NCBI GenBank assembly: GCA_904846145.1
Contig: CAJGZL010000001.1
Span: 2,170,001-2,234,000, forward strand
Reading direction: 5' to 3'
From: Psychrobacter immobilis
GTDB lineage: Bacteria > Pseudomonadota > Gammaproteobacteria > Pseudomonadales > Moraxellaceae
DNA: 64,000 nt
Below the pieces are notes generated by a model. That model made no database searches. It was not told where the DNA came from and worked only from the letters and a program-made list of their open reading frames with translations. A program made the translations under genes and the position numbers. Within the stretch, counting starts at the first letter, position 1; each line of letters begins with the position of its first letter. Below are positions 19,951-30,647 of this stretch, piece after piece.

Positions 19951-19979
19951 CTTGAAGATATCTATTATTGCCCCCACTT
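19951..19979 (+). promoter_or_regulatory. Sigma-32-like heat-shock promoter for groESL
   Basis: CTTGAAG at 19951-19957 and CCCCCACTT at 19971-19979, separated by 13 bases, match the sigma-32 consensus CTTGAAA-N(11-16)-CCCCATnT closely. It lies about 130 bases before groES. No CIRCE/HrcA operator matching TTAGCACTC-N9-GAGTGCTAA is visible, so RpoH control is the likely mode. The rest of the gap 19611-20108 contains no gene. Confidence 0.8.
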
Positions 19980-20108
19980 TTGGGGACAAGCTTAATAGTT
20001 ATCTTCGCTACGGTGAGTGTCTAAAAACAGTACTAAAAGATAATGATATTAAGACCGCTACATTAAATAATTTTAACCTCAAATAACTAACCTTTTGGAG
20101 TCATATTA

Positions 20109-20399
20109 ATGAATATCCGTCCTTTACATGATCGTATCGTCGTCCGCCGCATAGAAGAAGAAACAAAAACAGCGGGTGGCATCTTACTACCTGGTTCAGC
20201 CCAAGAAAAGCCGTCACAAGGTGAAGTGTTAGCAACTGGTAATGGTCAAATTCGTGACAATGGCGAGACTCGTGCTTTAGATGTCAAAGCTGGCGATAAA
20301 GTATTATTCGGTCAGTATGCTGGTCAAACGGTAAAAGTTGACGGCGAAGAGTTACTTATCATGAAAGAATCTGATGTATTAGGCGTGCTAGAAGCTTAA
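20109..20399 (+). CDS. groES: Co-chaperonin GroES
   Basis: The 96-residue co-chaperonin that caps the GroEL ring. The sequence shows [20 protein letters not shown], the mobile loop [20 protein letters not shown] (about 20-39) and the roof/core [14 protein letters not shown] (about 63-76). Full length. TTTTGGAG precedes the ATG. It is 54 bases upstream of groEL and shares the heat-shock promoter. Confidence 0.98.
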
Positions 20400-20438
20400 T
20401 AGCAGTAATCTTTATTTTATTTTAAAAACTATAAATAA

Positions 20439-22100
<1,662 letters not shown>

Positions 22101-22134
22101 TTTATGCTTCATTAATCTGTAAAGCTTAGTAAAG

Positions 22135-22171
22135 TAAAACCCCGATAGGCGAGAGCTTATTGGGGTTTTTT
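22135..22171 (+). terminator. Rho-independent terminator after groEL
   Basis: AAAACCCCGATA and TATTGGGGTTTT arms around a GC-containing loop, followed by six T. Confidence 0.88.
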
Positions 22172-22207
22172 GTGCACAATAGTTTTTATTTTAGGAGGAC
22201 TGTAATA

Positions 22208-22507
22208 ATGAATAGGAAAAGCATAAGGCTACTGGCTACAATTGTTTCAGTTGTATGCGTTACTCAAGCACAAGCAGTGAGTTCAGAAAGTATCGATATT
22301 AGAGAAGTCAGTTATGCCTTAGGTTATCAAGAGGCATTGGCTAATGAAGATTTAATACCCAGAATAGACTTAGAAGCATTTCATCAAGGCTTTAGAGCAA
22401 GTTATAACGATGAAGACCCTCTATTTTCTGAAAATGACATGCATAACACGCTGGTAGATTTTTATGAAACAGATAAGCAAAGAACGCCTAAAATTTCTGA
22501 TAAGTAA
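22208..22507 (+). CDS. Small exported protein resembling an FKBP N-terminal domain
   Basis: The 99-residue product has a signal peptide (about residues 1-24, ending TQAQA). The mature part, SYALGYQEALANEDLIPRID followed by LEAFHQGFRA and LFSENDMHNTLVDF, resembles the helical dimerisation domain found in front of the PPIase domain in FkpA/Mip-type FK506-binding proteins (SYxxGYxxG...ID.xAFxxGxxDA...LSExEM...L). The PPIase domain itself is absent and no continuation exists downstream. ATG 22208 has a strong AGGAGG at 22193-22198; an in-frame start at 22160 lies inside the groEL terminator and is rejected. Could be a stand-alone chaperone-like domain or the remnant of a larger gene. Confidence 0.72.
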   Translation: MNRKSIRLLATIVSVVCVTQAQAVSSESIDIREVSYALGYQEALANEDLIPRIDLEAFHQGFRASYNDEDPLFSENDMHNTLVDFYETDKQRTPKISDK

Positions 22508-22558
22508 TTCTAAACTTAAGAGTTGAGGATAACCTATGAAGTCTTATTTTTTAAAAGT

Positions 22559-23347
22559 CTACTGATCTCCAGCATCCCGCCGAAAAGTCCAAGTCTTATC
22601 ATCAGAAGCCTCCGCACAATAATAATATCCCGCCAAATCAAACTGTTTTAATTGTTCCGCATGGTTCAGCTTATTATCTGCTGCATATTTAACCATCAGT
22701 CCACGGGCTTTTTTGGCATAAAAGCTAATCACTTTATACGTGCCATTTTTCTCATCCTCAAATCTAGGCGTGATAACTTGCGCATCTAATGCCTTTTTCT
22801 TAACCGCTTTAAAGTATTCGTTCGACGCCAAATTCACTAATACTTTGTCCTCACTATCTGCCATTTGCTTATTGATAGCGTCAGTGATCTGCTCACCCCA
22901 AAACTCATATAAATTAGCACCGCGCTCGTTTTTGAGCTTAGTGCCCATCTCTAGACGATACGGCTGCATAAGATCCAAGGGTTTTAGTAGACCATATAGT
23001 CCTGACAGAATACCTAAGTGCTCGTTTAAATATAGTATGGTCTCTTTATCCATCTCATAGCTGGCAAGTCCCGTATAAACATCGCCATCGAATAGATAAG
23101 TCGCAGGCTTAGCATTATCAGAGGTAAAGGGTAGCTGCCACGCTTGATTGCGCTGTGCATTCAATTGTGCTAGATCGTCAGAAATACTCATCAATTCTTG
23201 CAAGTCTATCGGATCTTTAGCTTTGAGGTTTTTTATGAGCGCAGCTGAGTCTTCAATAAGGGCGGGCTGACTATAATAATTGCCAAGATTTAATGGCACA
23301 GCATCGATCTCATTTAAGGATTTTGCAGGAGAGAGTACAAAATACAT
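22559..23347 (-). CDS. yaaA: Peroxide stress protein YaaA (DUF328)
   Basis: The 262-residue product starts MYFVLSPAKSLN, the invariant opening of the YaaA/UPF0246 family. Other family segments are FDGDVYTGLAS (about 86-96), LSGLYGLLKPLDLMQPYRLEMG (about 114-135, with GLYGLLKP the clearest) and NLASNEYFKAV (about 168-178). E. coli YaaA lowers intracellular free iron and limits oxidative damage, and binds DNA. AAGGA precedes the ATG. Convergent with the small secreted protein gene. Confidence 0.95.
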   Translation of the reverse strand: MYFVLSPAKSLNEIDAVPLNLGNYYSQPALIEDSAALIKNLKAKDPIDLQELMSISDDLAQLNAQRNQAWQLPFTSDNAKPATYLFDGDVYTGLASYEMDKETILYLNEHLGILSGLYGLLKPLDLMQPYRLEMGTKLKNERGANLYEFWGEQITDAINKQMADSEDKVLVNLASNEYFKAVKKKALDAQVITPRFEDEKNGTYKVISFYAKKARGLMVKYAADNKLNHAEQLKQFDLAGYYYCAEASDDKTWTFRRDAGDQ

Positions 23348-23811
23348 ATTTATTCCTTGTTCTGATTATTGTCTTAGTGATTCATTAATATGATATCGCT
23401 ACCATAGCATAAAGGAGTGAGTTGCTACATTTTCCCCTGCCAAAACCTAAGTTGACTTAAGTATACCTAAGTTTATATGGGTTCTGATTCGGTGATATTG
23501 ATAGCGATAAAATATTTGAATGTAGCAATAAAAGTTATAGTAAAAAGTTTTAACTTAACTTTTTATTTACTTGTGAGTCATCAATAGTCAATGAATAGTA
23601 CGTCAAGGTATCTCTATAATAAATAAAAATGATGAAACAGCCAAAAGTATTTATTAAATCTATGAGATTATGCAGATAGCGGCTATTCTTAGGCGTGAAC
23701 AAGCTCTGTACTACTAATAATGCTTTTAGTAGGATATTTCAACAATAAACGGCTATCAATAAGCGACTAATAATAGACGCTAATCAAAATTATTTGTTAT
23801 AAGGAGACGGT
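23348..23811. other. Divergent yaaA-pntAA intergenic region
   Basis: 464 bases, A/T-rich, with no convincing gene or strong terminator. It contains short near-repeats (CCTAAGTTGACTTAAG, CCTAAGTTTAT around 23449-23477). The promoter of the pnt operon must be here; AGGAGA at 23800-23806 is its ribosome site. Confidence 0.5.
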
Positions 23812-24975
23812 ATGAAAATCGGTGTAATCAGTGCAGATCAGGCAGAAAGTGCTCATGAGAATCGAGTCGCTATCACCCCAGACGCCGTAAAAAAGCTGAG
23901 CAAGCTTGGCTTTGAGGTCATTGTACAGGCTGGTGCTGGTCGCGGCGCTTATTATGATGATGCCAGCTATCAAGCCGCTGGCGCTAGCATTGCTGCTACT
24001 GCTGCCCAGACGATTGCCGATGTTCGTATCATTACTACCGTTCATGACTTGCCAGCTTCTTTGGTCGAGCAGCTAAGCTTGGGTCAGATTGTTATCGGTA
24101 TGCTTGATCCTTATCGTAATACCAACCTTGATAGCTATGCGACTAAAGGCGTGACGGCCTATGCTATGGAGCTGCTGCCACGCACTTTGTCACGGGCGCA
24201 GAATATGGATGTGCTGTCTTCACAGGCCAATTTGGCAGGTTATAAGGCGGTATTGTTAGCGGCCAACGAATATACCCGACCGTTTCCGATGTTTATGACC
24301 TCAGCAGGAACAGTCAAGCCTGCTAAAGTGGTGATATTAGGTGTAGGCGTTGCAGGCCTGCAAGCGATTGCAACCGCTAAGCGTTTGGGCGCGGTAGTCG
24401 AAGCTAGTGATTTACGCCCGACGGCTCGTGAGCAAGTCGAGTCGCTGGGTGGCAAATGGCTAGATGTACCGATGAGTGAAGCCGAAGCGCAAACCGCTAA
24501 GTCTACAGGCGGCTATGCTTGGACACCTTCAGAGCAATATATCAAAGACCAAGCAGCGGTCGTAGACAAAGCCGTGAGCGCAGCCGATATCGTCATTACT
24601 ACGGCGCAGATACCCGGTCGCAAAGCACCACGACTGATACATCAAGCCACCCTTGCCAAAATGAAAGCAGGCTCAGTCTTGATCGATATGGCTGCAGGTA
24701 CTGGCGGTAATGTTGAAGGCAGCGTCGCCGATGAAACCATCACTACTGATAATGGGGTGCGTATCGTAGGCGCTGATAATATTCCGTCATTGCTAGCCGC
24801 TCAGTCATCCGATCTATACGCCAATAATTTGGTGAACTTTATTACTACGCTGATCGCTGAAGTAGAAGGTGAAAGCGCCGCCAATGATTTAACCTTGAAT
24901 CTAGATATGGATGATGAAATTCAGGGCGCATTAGCTGTGACTTATGATGGTCAAGTACGACTTACTAAACGCTAA
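23812..24975 (+). CDS. pntAA: Proton-translocating NAD(P)+ transhydrogenase, alpha subunit part 1 (NAD domain)
   Basis: Soluble NAD(H)-binding domain I of the inner-membrane transhydrogenase that uses the proton gradient to make NADPH from NADH. The 387-residue product has the Rossmann motif GVGVAGLQAIATAKRLGA (about 179-196, acidic ED-type residue in VVEASDLRP) and the mobile loop/RQD region TTAQIPGRKAPRLI (about 262-275). It lacks the membrane helices of E. coli PntA, which are encoded by the next gene: the split layout known from Rhodospirillum rubrum. AGGAGA lies before the ATG. Confidence 0.96.
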   Translation: MKIGVISADQAESAHENRVAITPDAVKKLSKLGFEVIVQAGAGRGAYYDDASYQAAGASIAATAAQTIADVRIITTVHDLPASLVEQLSLGQIVIGMLDPYRNTNLDSYATKGVTAYAMELLPRTLSRAQNMDVLSSQANLAGYKAVLLAANEYTRPFPMFMTSAGTVKPAKVVILGVGVAGLQAIATAKRLGAVVEASDLRPTAREQVESLGGKWLDVPMSEAEAQTAKSTGGYAWTPSEQYIKDQAAVVDKAVSAADIVITTAQIPGRKAPRLIHQATLAKMKAGSVLIDMAAGTGGNVEGSVADETITTDNGVRIVGADNIPSLLAAQSSDLYANNLVNFITTLIAEVEGESAANDLTLNLDMDDEIQGALAVTYDGQVRLTKR

Positions 24976-25069
24976 TTTTTGCTCAAGTTAATGGCTATGA
25001 TTATTGAATCAAGAGTTATTGAATCAAAAGCATCAAATTAAGAGTATTGAATAAATTAAGGAGGATAAA

Positions 25070-25456
25070 ATGATTGCGACCGTTCTAGCAGCATCAACAG
25101 CTGGTGACGCCATGGGTAGCACGCCCTTTGTAGCGATTTTTACCATATTTGTACTGGCTATTTTTGTCGGGTACTACGTGGTGTGGGGGGTGACGCCAGC
25201 ACTGCATACCCCACTGATGGCAGTGACCAATGCGCTCTCTAGTATTGTCATAGTAGGGGCTATGCTACAGACCGTCACCATTGACGGCAGCGCTTTTACC
25301 GCAACTAGCTTACTCGGCGCTTTCGCGGTGTTTTTGGCGAGCGTTAATATTTTTGGTGGTTTTGCGGTGACAGAACGGATGCTCTCGATGTTTAGACCCA
25401 AACCCAAAAAAGTAGTTGTCGCTTCTGATGTTAGTGAGAACGGGAGCGAAGTATGA
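25070..25456 (+). CDS. pntAB: NAD(P)+ transhydrogenase, alpha subunit part 2 (membrane)
   Basis: The 128-residue membrane part of the alpha subunit, with four hydrophobic segments (about 19-37, 42-60, 62-75 and 80-98) containing [19 protein letters not shown], the conserved segment of this domain. Ninety-four bases follow pntAA; GGAGGA lies upstream of the ATG. Its last four bases overlap the start of pntB (ATGA), showing translational coupling. Confidence 0.95.
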   Translation: MIATVLAASTAGDAMGSTPFVAIFTIFVLAIFVGYYVVWGVTPALHTPLMAVTNALSSIVIVGAMLQTVTIDGSAFTATSLLGAFAVFLASVNIFGGFAVTERMLSMFRPKPKKVVVASDVSENGSEV

Positions 25457-26853
25457 GTGATTTAACAACATTGATTGCTACTAATGCAGACTGGTTTTAC
25501 TTAGTAGGCGCTATTTTATTCGTCTTAACCCTGCGTGGTCTATCTAGTCCAAAGACGGCTATCAGAGGTAATCGCTTCGGAATGGCGGCGATGGCTATTG
25601 CCATTGTTACGACCTTTTTCTTAGCCGAGGGACCGATACTTTGGATGATTGTCGGCGCTATGGTGCTAGGTGCTATTGTTGGTTTGTGGAAAGCGCGTAC
25701 GGTGGCGATGACTCAAATGCCAGAGACAGTCGCTTTAATGCATTCCTTCGTAGGTCTAGCTGCAGTCGCTATTGCCTTAGCTACGGTACTGCATACCGAA
25801 GTAGCCTATAGCACTGTCACCCGCTTAGAGCTATTTATCGGTTGCTTTATTGGAGCGATTACTTTTTCAGCTTCCTTTTTTGCCTTTGGTAAGCTTGCCG
25901 CTAAGAGCTGGGCAAAAACGGTATCTGGTGCTTGGGTCAAGCCCGTACAGGCGTTATTATTTATCGCTATGATTGGCTTTGGTGCGGTCTACTTTATGAC
26001 TGACTCCTTACCTGCCTTTTATGCGATGACGGTTCTAGCGATTGTTTTTGGGTGGATGTGGATTGCGCCAATCGGTGGTGGTGATATGCCTGTAGTGGTT
26101 TCGTTACTCAACTCCTTCTCTGGTTGGGCAGCGGCTGGTATTGGCTTTACCCTTGGCAATTCAATGCTCATTATCGCAGGTTCGCTCGTTGGCTCATCAG
26201 GTGCGATTTTATCTTATATCATGTGTAAAGCGATGAACCGTTCGTTATTGAACGTCTTGTTTGGTGGTATGGGTACATCAGCGGTAGCAGGCGGCGCGGA
26301 TGATGGCGCACCGAAGAATTACAAATCAGGCTCAGCTGAAGACGCTGGCTTCTTAATGGCAAACTCTAGCGATGTCATTATCGTACCGGGTTATGGTATG
26401 GCGCAAGGTCGCGCACAAAACGCGGTCAAAGAATTATATGAGCTACTAAAAGATGAAGGCGTCAGAGTACGCTTTGCGATCCATCCTGTCGCAGGTCGTA
26501 TGCCTGGGCATATGAATGTCTTGCTCGCTGAGGCGGATGTGCCTTATGATGATATCATCGAGATGGATGAGATTAACTCTGACTTTGCAGGTACGGATGT
26601 GGTGTTGGTGATTGGCGCTAACGATGTCGTCAACCCTTCTGCAAAAGAAGATCCAGCGTCACCTATCTTTGGGATGCCAATATTAGAAGTTACCAAAGCA
26701 CAAACGGTAATGGTCATCAAACGCTCAATGAATACAGGCTATGCAGGTCTTGATAACAGTCTGTTCTATATGGATAAAACCATGATGATCTTTGGTGATG
26801 CTAAGAAGATGGTTGAAGAGATGGTACGCAGTATTAATGGCAGTGGTCATTAA
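25453..26853 (+). CDS. pntB: NAD(P)+ transhydrogenase, beta subunit
   Basis: The 466-residue beta subunit: about eight or nine membrane helices in the first 270 residues with the proton-pathway region ([13 protein letters not shown] near 97-109), then the soluble NADP(H)-binding domain III. In the latter, [17 protein letters not shown] (about 311-327), [20 protein letters not shown] (about 339-358), GANDVVNP (about 391-398) and [13 protein letters not shown] (about 425-437) are all typical. The three pnt genes form one operon closed by a hairpin terminator. Confidence 0.97.
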   Translation: MSDLTTLIATNADWFYLVGAILFVLTLRGLSSPKTAIRGNRFGMAAMAIAIVTTFFLAEGPILWMIVGAMVLGAIVGLWKARTVAMTQMPETVALMHSFVGLAAVAIALATVLHTEVAYSTVTRLELFIGCFIGAITFSASFFAFGKLAAKSWAKTVSGAWVKPVQALLFIAMIGFGAVYFMTDSLPAFYAMTVLAIVFGWMWIAPIGGGDMPVVVSLLNSFSGWAAAGIGFTLGNSMLIIAGSLVGSSGAILSYIMCKAMNRSLLNVLFGGMGTSAVAGGADDGAPKNYKSGSAEDAGFLMANSSDVIIVPGYGMAQGRAQNAVKELYELLKDEGVRVRFAIHPVAGRMPGHMNVLLAEADVPYDDIIEMDEINSDFAGTDVVLVIGANDVVNPSAKEDPASPIFGMPILEVTKAQTVMVIKRSMNTGYAGLDNSLFYMDKTMMIFGDAKKMVEEMVRSINGSGH

Positions 26854-26978
26854 CTCGGACTGTTGTTAAGTTGCCATAGATTATAGCTTGCAATAAACCC
26901 TAGCGTCTAAGCTCTATACTACTGATAATCGATAGTAATGTTAAGATAGTCGAATAGGCGTTTAGAGTAACGTACAGT

Positions 26979-27005
26979 AAAAAAGTCACTACGGTGGCTT
27001 TTTTG
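26979..27005 (+). terminator. Rho-independent terminator after pntB
   Basis: AAAAAAGTCAC and GTGGCTTTTTT arms with a TACG tetraloop, about 125 bases beyond the pntB stop. Confidence 0.85.
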
Positions 27006-27072
27006 CGTTGAAGGGTTTTGATTTATTTTTTATAACTTTTATCCATACCTAAAAATAATTAGAGAATTATCT

Positions 27073-27615
27073 ATGAATATGTTACTGCGTTTTTTTATTA
27101 TGACTCATTTACTTAAGCAAGCGCTAAAACAACAGTCGTCAACTAAGAAGTTAACAATAGAAACTCTAAGTGCTCCGATTATAAGTAGCTATCGGGTGTT
27201 ACCGCATGACATGGGTTTTCGTGATCATCTGCCTAATTATCGCTATTTATCTTTTATAGAGCTGAATATTACTCGTTGGGCTATAACTTGCTGCCATAAA
27301 AAGGGTATCAAAAACCTACAGTGGGTCATCGCTATGCAAGAGATGATTTATCTCAAAGAAATAAAATTTTTGAATAAGATTACAGTGAGTAGTGTGCTGG
27401 CTGGTTGGGATAAAAAGTACGTTTATTTTGAAACTCGCTTCTTTGTCAAAAACCAATTAATGGGCGTGGGTATGACTAAGTTTGTACTCAAAGACAAGCG
27501 CGGCAAAATACATACGCCAACGATTCTAGAGATGGCAGGCGAGCAGTTAACTGAGGTTATTATTACATGGAATGCTCATCAAGTGGCGGTAAAATCTGTA
27601 GAGCCGAAACGATAA
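27073..27615 (+). CDS. Thioesterase-like protein (hot-dog fold, 4HBT type)
   Basis: The 180-residue product resembles acyl-CoA thioesterases of the 4HBT class related to YbgC and eukaryotic THEM6: YRVLPHDMGFRDHLPNYRYL (about 41-60) matches the usual active-site region with an N-terminal acidic residue (HDMGF in place of YDTDxxGHVNN), and the strand pattern EMIYLKEIKFLNKITVSSVL follows. The substrate is unknown. Ribosome site is weak (TTAGAGAATT). Monocistronic, ending just before an intergenic palindrome. Confidence 0.7.
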   Translation: MNMLLRFFIMTHLLKQALKQQSSTKKLTIETLSAPIISSYRVLPHDMGFRDHLPNYRYLSFIELNITRWAITCCHKKGIKNLQWVIAMQEMIYLKEIKFLNKITVSSVLAGWDKKYVYFETRFFVKNQLMGVGMTKFVLKDKRGKIHTPTILEMAGEQLTEVIITWNAHQVAVKSVEPKR

Positions 27616-27653
27616 GCCGATATTGAATGAATTAAAAATGCTAATGAAATAAA

Positions 27654-27722
27654 TGTAGGGTACTTTTTAAGCACCATTATTAAGATCTTATATAGTAAAA
27701 GGTGCTTGTAAAGCACCCTACA
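27654..27722. repeat. Intergenic palindrome with 23-bp imperfect inverted repeats
   Basis: The left arm TGTAGGGTACTTTTTAAGCA continues to CC, and the right arm read on the other strand is TGTAGGGTGCTTTACAAGCA followed by CC; about four mismatches. Total 69 bases. It lies between the thioesterase gene and iscX and can act as a transcription terminator or be a mobile palindromic repeat. It shares the GGTGC/GCACC core with the palindrome at 2023-2073 but not its flanks. Confidence 0.8.
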
Positions 27723-27803
27723 AAAGCTACAATCGACGCATGAATTTTGTTAGGATAGACATATTATTTTTATCGAACTAAATAGCTTTATTAAGGAGCG
27801 ATT

Positions 27804-28013
27804 ATGATCCCGCAAAAATTAAAATGGACGGACAGTTTAGATATCGCTATCGAGCTGTATGAGAAATTCCCCGAGACCGATCCGCAATATATACGCTTTA
27901 CGGACTTGCATCGTTGGGTCACTGAGCTTGAAGGCTTTGATGATGATCCGCAGCGCTCAAATGAAGGTATTTTAGAAGCCATTCAAATGAATTGGATTGA
28001 TGAGGCGGATTAA
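27804..28013 (+). CDS. iscX: Fe-S cluster assembly protein IscX
   Basis: The 69-residue product is a clear IscX (YfhJ): [20 protein letters not shown] followed by [10 protein letters not shown] and [24 protein letters not shown]. IscX is an acidic iron- and IscS-binding regulator of Fe-S assembly. In E. coli it ends the isc operon, but here no other isc gene is nearby, so it is transcribed alone. AAGGAG lies 8 bases before the ATG. Confidence 0.93.
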   Translation: MIPQKLKWTDSLDIAIELYEKFPETDPQYIRFTDLHRWVTELEGFDDDPQRSNEGILEAIQMNWIDEAD

Positions 28014-28097
28014 GTTTATTTAATCATGTTATAGAACCTAAACATCTATTTTAATAATTATAAGTTTAAAATCATAAATTAAAAAACAGGCGCTATT

Positions 28098-28619
28098 ATG
28101 AGTCCAGACGTTCAACAGCTAGTAGAAGCAATAAACTGCAAAGGTATTAGCATTCGCACTACCAATAATGCTGAAATCAGCCATGACACAGCAAAGTTAG
28201 GTCGGCTCTGGCAAAAGTTTCATCAGAATCATGTTAGCCATTTGGCGCAAGGTGCTGATATTTATGGTATCTATCATAACTATGAGAGCGATGATTTAGT
28301 CGGTGCATTCGATGTAGTTGCTAGTTGGAAAGCAGAAGATGAGCAGACGGAGGGCGAGAATGTTCTAAGTGCTGAGAGTGTGCTTAGCGCTGCTCATTCT
28401 AGCGATGTTGTATCAGTGACTATCCCTGCTGGTAAGTATTTGGTATTTAGCGAGGAAGGGTATATGCCCAATACGGTAATGAACGCATGGGAGAAGGCGT
28501 GGGAATATTTCCATGATCGTGATTGCGAGCATACTAGAACTTATCACGTAGACTTTGAACGTTATGTTGAGGGTAATCTAGAGTACGGTCAAGTTGAGCT
28601 ATATATTGGGATTGAGTAG
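28098..28619 (+). CDS. Stand-alone GyrI-like effector-binding domain protein
   Basis: The 173-residue product resembles the effector-binding (AraC_E_bind/GyrI-like) domain: IYGIYHNYESD near residues 56-66, VTIPAGKYLVFSEEG near 116-130, AWEKAWEYFHD near 139-149 and a terminal VELYIGIE strand. No helix-turn-helix is fused, so it is a single-domain small-molecule-binding or gyrase-inhibitor-like protein. An acidic insert (about 80-105) contains a short repeat, LSAESVLSAAHSS. Neighbour genes give no functional clue. Confidence 0.78.
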   Translation: MSPDVQQLVEAINCKGISIRTTNNAEISHDTAKLGRLWQKFHQNHVSHLAQGADIYGIYHNYESDDLVGAFDVVASWKAEDEQTEGENVLSAESVLSAAHSSDVVSVTIPAGKYLVFSEEGYMPNTVMNAWEKAWEYFHDRDCEHTRTYHVDFERYVEGNLEYGQVELYIGIE

Positions 28620-28695
28620 GGCTGACTTACTAAAGTCTAGATATTACTTTTTAGTTTTTGTGATCTAAATGTGTTGAATCTATAGAGAGAAATTG

Positions 28696-29305
28696 ATGAA
28701 TGCGATTGAAACGTTTGTCAATGAACTTACTGACTTTCAAAGTACTGAAACAGTATTTAATCCATACCTAAATGCTGATGCCGCTAAAAATCTACACATA
28801 TATCTGCAAGAAATGATGAAAGAGAAAGGGACACGTATTCTTCTTGTAGGAGAAGCGCCTGGGCATAAAGGATGTAAAATTACTGGTATTCCATTCACTA
28901 GTGGATCTGTTTTTAAAAATGTCAATCATTCTTTACTAAATAAAATAGTTGAAAAGCTGGTTTTTTCAAAAATAGAGTCAGAGAACACAGCCACTATAGT
29001 TTGGGAATATCTTGCTAATAAATCAATTACTCCTCTGTTTTGGAATTCATTTCCTTTTCATCCTCACTATGAAGATAATGAAAATAAAAACAGAACTCCA
29101 ACTTCCGAAGAAATTGAAATAGGAATATATTATTTAGAGAAACTTAGACTAATTTATAATCCTGAAGTAATCGCTGGTATAGGATGGAAAGGCGTAGAAT
29201 GTGCTAAAAAAAGCTTTCCCAGATGAAGACATCGTTTACATTAGACATCCCTCTTATGGTGGGAAGCCTGAATTCATAGTTGGAATGGAAGAAATTCTTA
29301 CGTAG
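28696..29305 (+). pseudogene. Uracil-DNA glycosylase family protein, frameshifted
   Basis: The first frame encodes about 176 residues: the UDG motif GEAPGHKG near residues 52-59, GIPFTSG near 64-70, NSFPFHPH near 118-125, then stops at 29226. The second frame continues from GCT at 29213 as AFPDEDIVYIRHPSYGGKPE and on to TAG at 29305, containing the C-terminal UDG motif HPSYGG. Joining them requires loss of one base in the run of seven A at 29206-29212. So the gene is either recently broken, subject to slippage, or affected by a homopolymer sequencing error. An intact product would be about 203 residues and would remove uracil from DNA. ATG 28696 follows AGAGAGAAA. Confidence 0.85.
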
Positions 29306-29317
29306 CAGTTTTCTTAA

Positions 29318-29352
29318 GAAAGCGCCAAATTTAAAACATATGGCGCTTTTTT
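29318..29352. terminator. Bidirectional terminator between UDG gene and dapE
   Basis: AAGAAAGCGCCA and TGGCGCTTTTTT arms around a 12-base A/T loop; T-run on the plus strand, A-rich flank on the other. Confidence 0.8.
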
Positions 29353-29357
29353 AGGTT

Positions 29358-30578
29358 TCAAATTAGACCGTTATCCAACAATAGCCCTTCCAAAATACCC
29401 TCATATATCTGCGCAAGCCTACCCAAATCATCGACCTCAACCTTTTCATCGACTTGATGAATAGTCGCATTGCGTACACCCAACTCAACCACTTGCGCAC
29501 CTGTTGGCGCAATAAAGCGCCCGTCAGAAGTTCCGCCAGAAGTCGATAATGTTGTATCGGTGCCTGTTACTGATTTAATCGCTTGCTGGCAAGCCGAGAC
29601 CAACTTTCCTTCTGGGGTCAAAAAGGGCTGACCTGATAATTTCCAATGAATAGCATAATTGGCTTTGCTATCCTTAAAGTACTTATCAAATATCGCATGA
29701 GTTTTTGTCTTTAGCTCATCCTCTGTAGTCTCAGTGGAGAAACGAAAGTTAAATACTGCATCAAGCGTTTCAGGGATAACATTGGTGGCTCCCGTACCGC
29801 TATTTATATTGGAGATTTGCAGTGAAGTCGCTGGGAAATAGTCATTACCGTTATCCCAAGTCGCAGCCGTTAGCTCGCTAAGCGCTGCCATCGTCGCATG
29901 AATAGGATTGGATGCCAAATGCGGATAGGCGACATGACCTTGCTTGCCAGTTACCGTTAACCATGCACCCAGTGAGCCACGACGACCATTTTTTATAATA
30001 TCACCGAGAGTATCGGTACTTGATGGCTCGCCGACTAAGCAGTAAGTTATTTTTTCTTGACGAGCTTCTAAGGTTTCTATGACTTTTACTGTGCCATTGA
30101 TGGATGGCCCTTCTTCATCGGAAGTAATCAAAAAGGCAATTGAGCCTTTGTGCTCAGGATAGTTAGCGACAAAGCGCTCGGCAGCGACAGTAAAAGCAGC
30201 AATACCTGTTTTCATATCAGCAGCGCCACGCGCCCATAGATAACCGTCTTCAATAGTCGGGGTAAATGGCGGATAAGTCCAATTATTGACATCGCCTGTT
30301 GGCACGACATCAGTATGCCCTGCAAAGCAAATCACAGGGTCACTTGTCCCGCGCCTTGCCCATAAGTTTTTGACTTCAGCATGTTCACCTGTTTGGTCTC
30401 TATCACCGAAATACATAAACTCGCAATCAAATCCTGCCTGTGTCAAACGCTCAGATAAAATATCTTGGCAACCATCATCATCAGGGGTGACTGAGGGACG
30501 TTCCAGTAAAGCGATGCTAAGATCTAAAGTGGCTTGTTGATGAGTTTGAGCTAAGGTATTTTTATTACTAGGAGACAT
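29358..30578 (-). CDS. dapE: Succinyl-diaminopimelate desuccinylase
   Basis: M20 zinc peptidase-fold enzyme that removes succinate from N-succinyl-LL-diaminopimelate in lysine and peptidoglycan synthesis; 406 residues. Metal ligands are visible in [13 protein letters not shown] (His), [11 protein letters not shown] (bridging Asp), [12 protein letters not shown] (catalytic Glu pair) and [17 protein letters not shown] near the C-terminus is typical for DapE. ATG 30578 follows AAAAAGG by 8 bases; a TTG/ATG further out at 30596 adds six untypical residues and is not chosen. Confidence 0.96.
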   Translation of the reverse strand: MSPSNKNTLAQTHQQATLDLSIALLERPSVTPDDDGCQDILSERLTQAGFDCEFMYFGDRDQTGEHAEVKNLWARRGTSDPVICFAGHTDVVPTGDVNNWTYPPFTPTIEDGYLWARGAADMKTGIAAFTVAAERFVANYPEHKGSIAFLITSDEEGPSINGTVKVIETLEARQEKITYCLVGEPSSTDTLGDIIKNGRRGSLGAWLTVTGKQGHVAYPHLASNPIHATMAALSELTAATWDNGNDYFPATSLQISNINSGTGATNVIPETLDAVFNFRFSTETTEDELKTKTHAIFDKYFKDSKANYAIHWKLSGQPFLTPEGKLVSACQQAIKSVTGTDTTLSTSGGTSDGRFIAPTGAQVVELGVRNATIHQVDEKVEVDDLGRLAQIYEGILEGLLLDNGLI

Positions 30579-30647
30579 GATGAGCCTTTTTATCAAAATA
30601 GTTTTTATTAATGCAGATATTAATATAAATAACTGTGACTTAGTGTT

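Noticed and set aside
22536..22565. Nine-codon frame (MKSYFLKVY) after the FKBP-N-like gene
   Set aside because: Too short, and it overlaps the end of yaaA on the other strand.
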